Shown piece by piece: positions 22,609 to 30,456 of a DNA stretch of 58,850 nt. Numbering within the stretch: the first letter of the stretch is position 1; every line of letters begins with the position of its first letter. Source of the DNA: Blautia sp. (GTDB taxonomy: Bacteria > Bacillota > Clostridia > Lachnospirales > Lachnospiraceae). The DNA is taken from positions 1 through 58,850 of the forward strand of contig JAETNR010000026.1 of the NCBI GenBank assembly GCA_021772055.1, in the 5' to 3' direction. A program made the position numbers and the translations under genes. The notes under the pieces are model-generated. The model saw only the letters and a program-made list of their open reading frames with translations. It did no database searches and was not told where the DNA came from.

Positions 22609-23274
22609 TTGAAGATTTTATTGATTGAAGATGATAAAGACTTATGCGAAACCCTGAAATACAGACTGGAAAAAGAGGACTGCGCAGTAGAGGTATGTCA
22701 TGACGGGGAGGAAGGCCTGTATTATATGGAAGAAAACCTTCATGACCTGATCATTCTGGACCGGATGCTCCCCTCTATGGATGGGGTCACGGTTCTTACG
22801 AAAGCACGGGAGCATCATGTCACTACCCCTGTAATCTTCCTCACTGCCCTTGGGGAACTGCAGGATAAAGTTTCAGGGTTAAACTGCGGAGCTGACGACT
22901 ATATGGTAAAGCCCTTTGCTTTTGAAGAGCTGATGGCACGTATCCGCTGTCTTATGCGCCGTCCCGGAAAATGGGAAGGATCCTCCGGTCTGACCATGGG
23001 AGATATTACCTATGATCCGGAAACCAAGCGGCTTTTCAACGGTCCCAGAGAGTGTACCCTCTCCAGGCGAGAAGGGGATCTTCTGGAAGTCTTTTTGCGC
23101 AATCCGGGCCAGACCCTGACAAGAGCGGTTCTCATTAACCGTGTCTGGGGACTGGACAGTGATGTGGAGGAAGGAAACCTGGATAATTATATCCATTTTC
23201 TCCGGCGGCGACTGAAAGCAGTGGAAAGCACCCTGACATTAAAAACAGTGAGGGGAGTGGGATACCGGGTTTAG
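22609..23274 (+). CDS. OmpR-family response regulator
   Basis: The 221-residue protein has a receiver domain (ILLIEDDKDLC, LIILDRMLP with the phospho-acceptor Asp, YMVKPF with the conserved Lys). A winged-helix DNA-binding domain follows, ending LKTVRGVGYRV. I place the start at the TTG at 22609, where receiver homology begins and AAAGGA lies eight bases upstream. The partner kinase is encoded at 25864 on the same strand, separated by the lipoprotein gene on the other strand. The TTAGAG direct repeats before the permease operon and the lipoprotein gene are its probable binding sites. Confidence 0.93.
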   Translation: MKILLIEDDKDLCETLKYRLEKEDCAVEVCHDGEEGLYYMEENLHDLIILDRMLPSMDGVTVLTKAREHHVTTPVIFLTALGELQDKVSGLNCGADDYMVKPFAFEELMARIRCLMRRPGKWEGSSGLTMGDITYDPETKRLFNGPRECTLSRREGDLLEVFLRNPGQTLTRAVLINRVWGLDSDVEEGNLDNYIHFLRRRLKAVESTLTLKTVRGVGYRV

Positions 23275-23313
23275 ATTTCCGGCAGCAAATAACGAACCTT
23301 TTTGCAGCAGAAA

Positions 23314-23345
23314 AAGATCCGGCGGTGCTAAAGTCCGCCGGATCT
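23314..23345. terminator. bidirectional terminator between response regulator and lipoprotein genes
   Basis: A 12-bp perfect stem (23314-23325 with 23334-23345) has A runs on one side and T runs on the other. It lies between two convergent genes. Confidence 0.9.
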
Positions 23346-23356
23346 TTTCTTATTCC

Positions 23357-25723
23357 TTATTCTGAGAGATAAAGATTTACTTCCTGCACAGCCGCTTTCA
23401 CAGCTTCATCCAAGGAACATTCTCCCTTTAAATACCTTGTTCCTGCGTCCCGCACTGCGGACAGAATAAACTCATTTTCTTTTGATGGCTTCTCAAGACT
23501 TTCCGCCATTGCCAGGAACTGTTCTGTATACGCCTCCGTCTGCTGCCTGCATTCAAATGTCTGCTCCTGGCTGCTGCCGTCATTGTAGGAATGGGAGCTT
23601 ACCCAGAGAATCTCATCTTCCTCTCCCTTTTTCCAGTAATCTGCATTATGAAATACTGCTTTGTTTACAGGAATTCCGTTTGACGCGCCGATTCCCTGCC
23701 CTTCCTGGCTAAAAAGAAATTCCACAAATTTTTCTGCTGCATCCTTCTCCCTGGCTTTTGCACTGATTCCAATGGTTTGTATGGGAATAAAGCAGTTTTC
23801 TTCCTGTCCGTTCCAGAGTTTCACATGAATGGAATCATCATACCTCTCTGTGGAATAAAGGTTTGCAATTTCATCTGAGGAATAAATCCTTCCAAGACCT
23901 ACAATACATTGTCCATCCAGCACATCCGTTGCATTGATTCCATATTTCATTTCCTGTTGATCGTAAAAATAATAAATCTGATCTTCCCCAAGAGCCTCTT
24001 CCATCATTTCCCTGGTAGGCTGATACATCCTGTTGGCCTGGGCAAGATACTGGGTAAGAGCCTCCACATCAAGAGTTCCGTCCTCTTTAAGCCATGCACC
24101 TGCACTTACATCCGCAAGGTCTGTTAATAAAAGCTCCGGGGAACAAACCTGATTCATAGGCATCCTCACAGGCCTTCCATTCTCCAGCTTATACTCATCC
24201 TGATGCGCTTCCACCAAATCTGCCAGGGAAGCAAGATCCGTCACTTTCTCAATATCCTCCTGGTGTCCCGCCATTACAGGAATTGCGAATTTCACCGGCA
24301 TAGAATAAATGTTGCCGTCTTCTTTTTTATAGGAATCCAGTATATTTTCCAGTATCCCGTCTGTTTCCTGAACCTTGGAGAGGATACCGCTTAAATCCGC
24401 CAACAGTCCTTTTTCCACATAGGTTTCCTCAGGAATTCCGTCCAAAATCAAAACATCCGGCCCTTTTCCTGCCATAATTTCCGTATTCAAGGTCTTTAAG
24501 GCATCTGTGGTGGTCACTGCGTCCTCTCCCGTCATCCCGGTTTCCAGATTCAGATAAATATCCGGATATTTTTTCTGGAAAATCGCAGCGGCCTGGCGCA
24601 TAAACCTGCTTTCTTTTAAGGAATATACTGTCAGTTCCGTATCCGGCACTGCGGCAACCTCTTCGGAATATTCATACCGCAGAATCCTGGCTGTTCTTCC
24701 GCTGCTGTAATCAGAAATCAACAGATAAAATCTGCCCTGGCTATCCTTGACCATATCTAAAAGCGCCGTATCCGGTGAGTTTAGGGAGTTCAGGTTACCG
24801 TCCGCAATCTGTTCCGCAATACTTCCGCCAAAAGCATACCGGTAAATTCCCCTTTTATCCACAAAAAACAGGCTGTCCTTTTCATCCCCTGCCAAGAACA
24901 GGGACGTATAGCTGCTGGTTGTATTACGGCTCAAATTCTGCTCGTTAGCGGCAAACAGCTTGGTAAAAGCGGTTTCATCTTCGATTGGTTTTCCGGTATC
25001 AATGTCATAATAGTGAATGCCCCCATCTGCCACTGCCAGAAGATAATGATCCACCAGACCCATGTACTGGGTTCCTCCCCCTTCCTCATATTTTGTTTCA
25101 ATATGATCATCCTTAAGGCTCACTTCCGCAATTTCCGTAATCGTTCTGATAAGAATGGTCTGCTTTCCCGTAAATTCACAATCCCAAATATAAAAACCTT
25201 CTCCAAGAGCTTCCAGATTCATTTCTCTTGCATTGCCCTCCGGGTCGATATAATAGTGGCGGCTGGAAGGCTCATCCGGTTTTTCCTCGGAATATGCCCT
25301 TGCAAAAATTCCTCCGTCCTTTGCCGGCTTTACCAGGTCAACCGTAACTGTTTCCGGGTCAAGGCCTAATAAGGCAGGAATGGAAACGGACTCGCCCCAG
25401 GTTTCCCCATTATCCCTGGAGTCCGCATACATTGCCTGATAATCGGAGTTTTTATAACAAATTCGCAGAATTCCATCCTCCAGGAATTCGATGCTGTCCG
25501 CCATATCACACTCTTTTGGAAGATTCAGGTCAGACTCCAGATACCGTCCCATGGCCTTCTCCTCTCCCTGGCTTTCTCCTTCTGCCTTTTTTGTTTCCTC
25601 TTCTGCATAGCTTCCCGCGTCTTTTTCATTTCCGCATCCGGAAAGAGACAGCAGACTGCCTGCCCAAAGACTGAAAACTGTTGTCATCAGGATTCCTTTT
25701 TTCAGATTTCTGTATTGTCTCAT
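23357..25723 (-). CDS. lipoprotein fusing a propeller-like domain to a family 1 solute-binding domain
   Basis: The 788-residue protein has a signal peptide with lipobox LSGC (Cys30), so it should be anchored outside the membrane. Residues about 60-355 show repeated beta-strand blocks of propeller type, including a BNR-like DSRDNGETWGE and repeated F-x-D/G turns. Residues about 363-788 are an extracellular solute-binding protein of the sugar type (ELTVYSLKESRFMRQAAAIFQ at the start, GKGPDVLILDGIP, and FVEFLFSQEGQ near the end). Usual sugar-binding proteins have 400-450 residues, so the N-terminal half is an addition. The gene lies between the two-component genes in opposite orientation and shares a promoter element with the permease operon. 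It could feed the permeases, sense a ligand for the kinase, or both. Confidence 0.85.
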   Translation of the reverse strand: MRQYRNLKKGILMTTVFSLWAGSLLSLSGCGNEKDAGSYAEEETKKAEGESQGEEKAMGRYLESDLNLPKECDMADSIEFLEDGILRICYKNSDYQAMYADSRDNGETWGESVSIPALLGLDPETVTVDLVKPAKDGGIFARAYSEEKPDEPSSRHYYIDPEGNAREMNLEALGEGFYIWDCEFTGKQTILIRTITEIAEVSLKDDHIETKYEEGGGTQYMGLVDHYLLAVADGGIHYYDIDTGKPIEDETAFTKLFAANEQNLSRNTTSSYTSLFLAGDEKDSLFFVDKRGIYRYAFGGSIAEQIADGNLNSLNSPDTALLDMVKDSQGRFYLLISDYSSGRTARILRYEYSEEVAAVPDTELTVYSLKESRFMRQAAAIFQKKYPDIYLNLETGMTGEDAVTTTDALKTLNTEIMAGKGPDVLILDGIPEETYVEKGLLADLSGILSKVQETDGILENILDSYKKEDGNIYSMPVKFAIPVMAGHQEDIEKVTDLASLADLVEAHQDEYKLENGRPVRMPMNQVCSPELLLTDLADVSAGAWLKEDGTLDVEALTQYLAQANRMYQPTREMMEEALGEDQIYYFYDQQEMKYGINATDVLDGQCIVGLGRIYSSDEIANLYSTERYDDSIHVKLWNGQEENCFIPIQTIGISAKAREKDAAEKFVEFLFSQEGQGIGASNGIPVNKAVFHNADYWKKGEEDEILWVSSHSYNDGSSQEQTFECRQQTEAYTEQFLAMAESLEKPSKENEFILSAVRDAGTRYLKGECSLDEAVKAAVQEVNLYLSE

Positions 25724-25755
25724 TGGATTACCTCCGTTTTTCTTAGTTTTCCCTT

Positions 25756-25788
25756 ATGATAACAGTCCAATCTCTAAACTCTCTCTAA
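25756..25788 (-). promoter_or_regulatory. lipoprotein gene promoter with response-regulator-type direct repeats
   Basis: On the minus strand TTAGAG (25783-25788), five bases, TTAGAG (25772-25777), ten bases, then TATCAT (25756-25761). Spacing is identical to the permease operon promoter. A further half-site TTAGAG lies at 25803-25808 in the other orientation, facing the kinase gene. Confidence 0.75.
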
Positions 25789-25863
25789 AATAAAAAATTT
25801 ATTTAGAGAATTTTTCCAGAATCCTGTGTTATGATATAGGTATCAATTAAAGGAGATTTTAAT

Positions 25864-27168
25864 ATGTTTCGAAAGCTTCATATACAAATGACCGTTTTTT
25901 CTACCATTATTACAAGCGTCATCCTCATTATCATGACACTTGCCTGCCTGTTCACTGCAGAATCGGGTATCCGAAGGAATAGCTATTCCGCCTTTTCCAC
26001 AAATGCCTCCTCCTTCCTTGTTCACCTGGAGGGGGAAAATTCCCTTTCCCACACCTGGATGCTCCAGGCATGCAAAACCTACGGGGTTCAGATGGAAATC
26101 AGGGACAACGGAAAACCACTGTTCTTTCAGAAACTGCATCCTGTGGAAACAGGGGAAAAAGTATTCTCCCGGGCAGCGGATATTTCCAGAGAAACCTATG
26201 CCCTGGATATGGACGGAGTTTCCTCCATTACCCAAAACGTCCTTTTTCAAATGGAGGATTACTATGTCTGCACAGCGCTGATTCCCCGGGAAACCGGGAT
26301 GTTAAGCATGATTCTTTTATATCCCCTGGCTTCTCTGCACCGGCAGATCATGGAACAGCGCCTTTCTTTTGGTATTGCGGTTCTCCTTGCCATTTTGGCG
26401 CTGGCTGTTTTTTCCTGGTTCTTTACCAGACGGATCATCCGCCCTATGGAAAAAAGCCGCAGGCAGCAGACGGAATTCATTGCCTGTGCATCCCACGAGC
26501 TGCGCTCTCCTCTTTCTGTGATTCAGTCCAGCATCTTTGCCATGGAGAAAGCTTCCGGTCAGGATGCTGCCCGTTTTATTACGATTATTCAAAAGGAAAG
26601 TAGCCGTATGGGGCGTCTGATAGGCGATATGCTTTCCCTGGCCAATGCGGACAACCACTCCTTTCGGATCACTGCCTCCCTTTGTGAGCTGGACACCCTT
26701 CTTCTGGAAACATACGAAAAATATGAGCCCCTGACCCGCATGAAACGTCTTCATCTGGATGTGATCCTTCCGGAGGAGCCTGTGACGCCCTGTATGTGCG
26801 ATGGCTCCAGAATCTCCCAGGTTCTGCAGATTCTTCTTGACAATGCGATGAGCTATGTTCCGGAACAGGGCTGCATTACCCTGGCTCTGTTCCAGAATGA
26901 AAAGAACTATATTCTCTCTGTTACGGACAATGGCCCCGGTATTCCCGATGAAGCGAAGGAGTCTGTATTTCTCCGCTTCTACCGGGCAGATTCTGCCAGA
27001 AATGACAAAGAGCATTTCGGCCTTGGTCTTTGCATTGCAAAAGAAATCATCCAGCTTCATAAAGGAACCATAGAAATTCAGGATGCTCCCGGAGGAGGCG
27101 CATGTTTTTGCATCACGCTTCCAAAAACAGGAAAAACAAACGGATTGCTCACACAAAGTGTATCCTGA
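25864..27168 (+). CDS. sensor histidine kinase
   Basis: The 434-residue kinase has two membrane segments (about 10-32 and 168-188) around an outer sensor domain of about 135 residues. A short linker leads to the phospho-acceptor helix (ASHELRSPLSVIQ, His211). The ATPase domain has LDNAMSY (N box), DNGPGIPDEAK (G1) and GLGLCIAKEI (G2). GGAGA lies upstream of the ATG at 25864. Its cognate regulator is most likely the one at 22609. The 3' end overlaps the convergent phosphoesterase gene by 20 bp. Confidence 0.93.
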   Translation: MFRKLHIQMTVFSTIITSVILIIMTLACLFTAESGIRRNSYSAFSTNASSFLVHLEGENSLSHTWMLQACKTYGVQMEIRDNGKPLFFQKLHPVETGEKVFSRAADISRETYALDMDGVSSITQNVLFQMEDYYVCTALIPRETGMLSMILLYPLASLHRQIMEQRLSFGIAVLLAILALAVFSWFFTRRIIRPMEKSRRQQTEFIACASHELRSPLSVIQSSIFAMEKASGQDAARFITIIQKESSRMGRLIGDMLSLANADNHSFRITASLCELDTLLLETYEKYEPLTRMKRLHLDVILPEEPVTPCMCDGSRISQVLQILLDNAMSYVPEQGCITLALFQNEKNYILSVTDNGPGIPDEAKESVFLRFYRADSARNDKEHFGLGLCIAKEIIQLHKGTIEIQDAPGGGACFCITLPKTGKTNGLLTQSVS

Positions 27169-28321
27169 TAGAACAAATTTCCGCAATGGTGCCTACGCGC
27201 ATATTCGGTCCAAATAATCCCACTCCTGACGTTACGATGGTATGCAGACTGTCCTTCCTTAAATAACCGTAGGAATTTTCCCAGAGGAACCCTGTGATCA
27301 GATTTCCGGGAAACATCTGCCCGTCATGGGTATGTCCGCACAAAACAGCATCCGCCCCGGCATCAGAAAGCGCCTGAAAATCCCCGGGCTCATGTTCCAG
27401 CACAAGCACCGGCTTTGTAAGATCAAGTCCCTTTGTAAGCTCCTCCGCGGTTTTTCTCATAGAAATTCCGCGTCCGGGGCGCTGTGCATCCGGTCTTCCG
27501 TACAGATAGAAACTTTTATTGATCAGTACGGCTTCGTCTTTTAAAAGCCGGATGCCTGCCTTTTCCAGAAAGCAGTCCATTTCACTGCTGCTTTCCTTCT
27601 TCTGACCGTCATGAAAAGTAAAACCGGCCAGGATTTTTTCTTCTACGTCATGATTCCCGTAGCATGCATAAACACCGTATTTTGATCTGATGCCTCTAAG
27701 GATTTCCGCCAAAGACTCCGGATTGAAAACAGCTCCATAGTCATTGTCAAAAATATCCCCTGCAATAACTACGATATCTCCGTTCTGCTCATTGATTTTT
27801 TCCACCATCTTCTTCATATGGGAATATCCGATATTATAACCCAAGTGCAGATCTGACGCCAGTATTATGTGCAGGGAATCCATTTTTCCGGCCTTTTTCT
27901 CAATTGTAAATTCATAAGGAGTTACGTGGATCACCTGAGCCTGGAATATTCCCCAAATACTTATCAGAATTACCAGTACAGCACAGATTCCTCCTGCCAG
28001 GGCCTTATTTTTCCATCTGCGCTTTACGATCACGTAATGAAAAAAAGATAAGATATCTGCTGTCCCCATGATCAGCAGGGAATAGAGAAAGATTCCGAGC
28101 CAATAATTTCCAAGCAGCAGGAACATCTTCCTCACACTCCCCTGAGGACAAAACCAGGCAATTCCCAAAGCAAGGACAGGTACTCCGAAAATCAGAGAGA
28201 ATCCAATGCAGACACTTTTCTTCTGGAAAATTCCTCCGAAAAGCCTTAACCATCGCATTATCCGAAAAAGCAGAAACAAATTCATGCAGAGATATACCGG
28301 TGCTAAATATACAGCAGACAT
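27149..28321 (-). CDS. membrane-bound calcineurin-type metallophosphoesterase
   Basis: The 390-residue protein has about four membrane segments in the first 130 residues. The phosphoesterase domain follows with ASDLHLGYN, AGDIFDND, YGNHDVE and the C-terminal GHTHDGQ, which give the metal ligands. It resembles the YkuE/YaeI group, some of which act on UDP-diacylglucosamine or other lipid-linked phosphates; the substrate here is not known. The active site should face outward or the membrane surface. The ATG at 28321 has GGAGG six bases upstream. It follows the PF06541-like gene by 13 bp in one operon. Confidence 0.88.
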   Translation of the reverse strand: MSAVYLAPVYLCMNLFLLFRIMRWLRLFGGIFQKKSVCIGFSLIFGVPVLALGIAWFCPQGSVRKMFLLLGNYWLGIFLYSLLIMGTADILSFFHYVIVKRRWKNKALAGGICAVLVILISIWGIFQAQVIHVTPYEFTIEKKAGKMDSLHIILASDLHLGYNIGYSHMKKMVEKINEQNGDIVVIAGDIFDNDYGAVFNPESLAEILRGIRSKYGVYACYGNHDVEEKILAGFTFHDGQKKESSSEMDCFLEKAGIRLLKDEAVLINKSFYLYGRPDAQRPGRGISMRKTAEELTKGLDLTKPVLVLEHEPGDFQALSDAGADAVLCGHTHDGQMFPGNLITGFLWENSYGYLRKDSLHTIVTSGVGLFGPNMRVGTIAEICSIRIHFV

Positions 28322-28334
28322 TTTTTCCTCCCCC

Positions 28335-28964
28335 CTATCTGCATCCTGCAATTCCCAGACCCATGTTGGGAGTTTTCCCGGAATACAAAAGGTCTGCGCA
28401 GAAGATCACCGTCACAATGGCACAAAAGGATATCCTTACTCTCCTGGGAAGCCGCCCAAACAGCATGTCCAGAAAAGGTGCCGCGAAATATACGATTCCC
28501 ATGCCTCCAAGCCCGAAGATCAGCAGTCCTTCCGCGCAGATCCGGCCGTTCAGGTTCAGGGCATAATCACTATAATCCCACCATTTCATTCCATGATACG
28601 CCTGTTCCAGAAACCAGGATATATAATACTCCACACACCCACACAAAAGGATGATCGCCAGAAACTCCTGAAGCGGCTTTTCCCTCAGTTTATCAAGGAG
28701 AAGCAGGATCAGCACGCCCCCGGAGCCGTAAATAGGAAGCCAGGGGCCGTGAAGAAATCCCCTGTTTACCAAACTTCCGCTTGTACAAAGATGAAGTCCC
28801 ACCTCCCACACCCATCCTAAAATACTCATGGCAAAAAACTGCATCACCAAAGAAGAAAGAGAGTACCTTGCTCCCGGCAATAAATGTTTCAGGGCATAAA
28901 AACAGCGCTCACTGCCCATTCTGCTATTTGTATATGTTCCTGATTCGCTTCTCATGTTTAGCAT
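28335..28964 (-). CDS. PF06541 (CmpB-like) putative ABC permease family membrane protein
   Basis: The 209-residue protein has five or so membrane segments and the family signatures GWVWEVGLHL and NRGFLHGPWLPIYGSGG, with a second cluster CVEYYISWFLEQ. Despite the family name, transport has not been shown. The ATG at 28964 has GGGAGGG close upstream. The gene is coupled to the metallophosphoesterase gene. Confidence 0.85.
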   Translation of the reverse strand: MLNMRSESGTYTNSRMGSERCFYALKHLLPGARYSLSSLVMQFFAMSILGWVWEVGLHLCTSGSLVNRGFLHGPWLPIYGSGGVLILLLLDKLREKPLQEFLAIILLCGCVEYYISWFLEQAYHGMKWWDYSDYALNLNGRICAEGLLIFGLGGMGIVYFAAPFLDMLFGRLPRRVRISFCAIVTVIFCADLLYSGKTPNMGLGIAGCR

Positions 28965-29126
28965 ACAGCCCTCCCGGTATTTTCCTTAGTATTTTTGCAT
29001 GCGGTATGAACAATCATGCATGTTCTTTCAATTGAATGTCTATATTGTAGCAATTCCCTCAGGAATGAGCCATCGAATCAGGTGACAATTTCCCTGGATA
29101 TATTACATTTTTGTAAGGCACAACAA

Positions 29127-29159
29127 AAAAGGACCCTGTCCCGCCGGACAAAATCCTTT
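29127..29159. terminator. probable terminator of the MacAB-like operon
   Basis: An interrupted stem pairs AAAGGA (29128-29133) and GTCC (29138-29141) with GGAC (29146-29149) and TCCTTT (29154-29159). It has a four-by-four internal loop and A/T runs on both sides. It lies 15 bp past the permease stop. Confidence 0.6.
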
Positions 29160-29173
29160 CTTTTTTCTACTAT

Positions 29174-30442
29174 TTATTCACTGCGCAGTGCATCAATGGG
29201 ATTCAGATTGGAAGCTTTCACAGAAGGGAGCAGTCCAAAGATTACCCCGATCAGCATAGAAAACAGCACGGAACCGATGATTGCAGGAATACTGATGGCT
29301 GTGGGAGAACCGGACAGCCGGGAAACCACTTTGGATAGGCCAATCCCCAATGCCACACCGATCAATCCTCCAATACTGGTAAGTACTGCTGCCTCCGTCA
29401 AAAACTGAAACAGTATGGTTTTCTTTCTTGCACCGATGGCCTTTTTCAGACCGATCTCCTTTGTTCGTTCCGTAACGGAAACCAGCATAATATTCATAAC
29501 ACCGATACCGCCTACCAAAAGAGAAATACTTGCGATCCAAATCAGCTGCTGATTGGTGCTCTCACTAAGCTTCTGAAGGTTTTTCACACGTTCCATCACA
29601 TCATCCGCACGGTATTCAAATTTATTGCCGCTTTCCTCTGTACCGGAGTCGGAGCTTAAGTACTGATTCATTACCTTAGCCGCTGCATTTCCCGCAGTAC
29701 TCATATTATCTGTAGAATTTGCACGAATAATGGCGTTTTCCGGTTCATCGAACTGAAACACCATAGGCCAGCATCTGGAAGGGATCATCACCGACCCCAT
29801 AACCGTCTGATAATAGTCAAAGAACTGACTGATATTCTCAATATTCGGCAAATAGTCTTCATTCTGCTGTACCACCCCAACCACAGTGAAAGGCTCTGAG
29901 CCAACCTCTACGATTTTACCTACCGGATCTTCTCCCGGGAAAAGGGTTTCCGCTGCACTTCTGTCAACAAGAGCAACTTTATGAAAATCATCATAGTCTT
30001 TCTGGACAAAGCCCCTGCCCGACTGCACCCGGTATCCGCAGGTATCCAGAAAATTCAGGTCAATTCCGTAGATCTTTCCGCCATTAAAACTGGTATTCTG
30101 ATAGTATACGCTTCCGGAATAGGATCTTCCATAGAAAAAAGTGGCATTTTCTACAGAATCCAGATCCAGAACCTCTTCCTTTTGTTCTGCTGTAAGGAGC
30201 GGAGGCGTACCGCCCATACCATAGTCCATGTCATAGGTGGAATCACCGTAATACAGGCTGATATTCACCGTATTATTCCCGGAACCAATCAGGTCTTCCT
30301 TAATCTGCTCACTGGTTCCTTTGATCGTAGAAACAATGGCAATAATGGATGCAATTCCGATTATGATTCCCAGCATGGTGAGAAAGGAACGCATTTTATG
30401 GGACCAGATTCCCTGAAAAGATAATCTAATATTTTCAATCAT
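29174..30442 (-). CDS. MacB/FtsX-type ABC exporter permease
   Basis: The 422-residue permease has the MacB topology. One N-terminal membrane helix (RSFLTMLGIIIGIASIIAIVS) is followed by a large outer core domain with SGRGFVQKDYDDFHKVALVD and AAETLFPGEDPVGK. Three C-terminal helices follow (ISLLVGGIGVMNIMLVSVTERTKEIG is diagnostic). It is the last gene of the four-gene operon and should work with the ATPase at 32439. Such systems export peptides, antibiotics or lipoproteins. Confidence 0.93.
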   Translation of the reverse strand: MIENIRLSFQGIWSHKMRSFLTMLGIIIGIASIIAIVSTIKGTSEQIKEDLIGSGNNTVNISLYYGDSTYDMDYGMGGTPPLLTAEQKEEVLDLDSVENATFFYGRSYSGSVYYQNTSFNGGKIYGIDLNFLDTCGYRVQSGRGFVQKDYDDFHKVALVDRSAAETLFPGEDPVGKIVEVGSEPFTVVGVVQQNEDYLPNIENISQFFDYYQTVMGSVMIPSRCWPMVFQFDEPENAIIRANSTDNMSTAGNAAAKVMNQYLSSDSGTEESGNKFEYRADDVMERVKNLQKLSESTNQQLIWIASISLLVGGIGVMNIMLVSVTERTKEIGLKKAIGARKKTILFQFLTEAAVLTSIGGLIGVALGIGLSKVVSRLSGSPTAISIPAIIGSVLFSMLIGVIFGLLPSVKASNLNPIDALRSE

Positions 30443-30456
30443 GTCATCTGCCTCCT

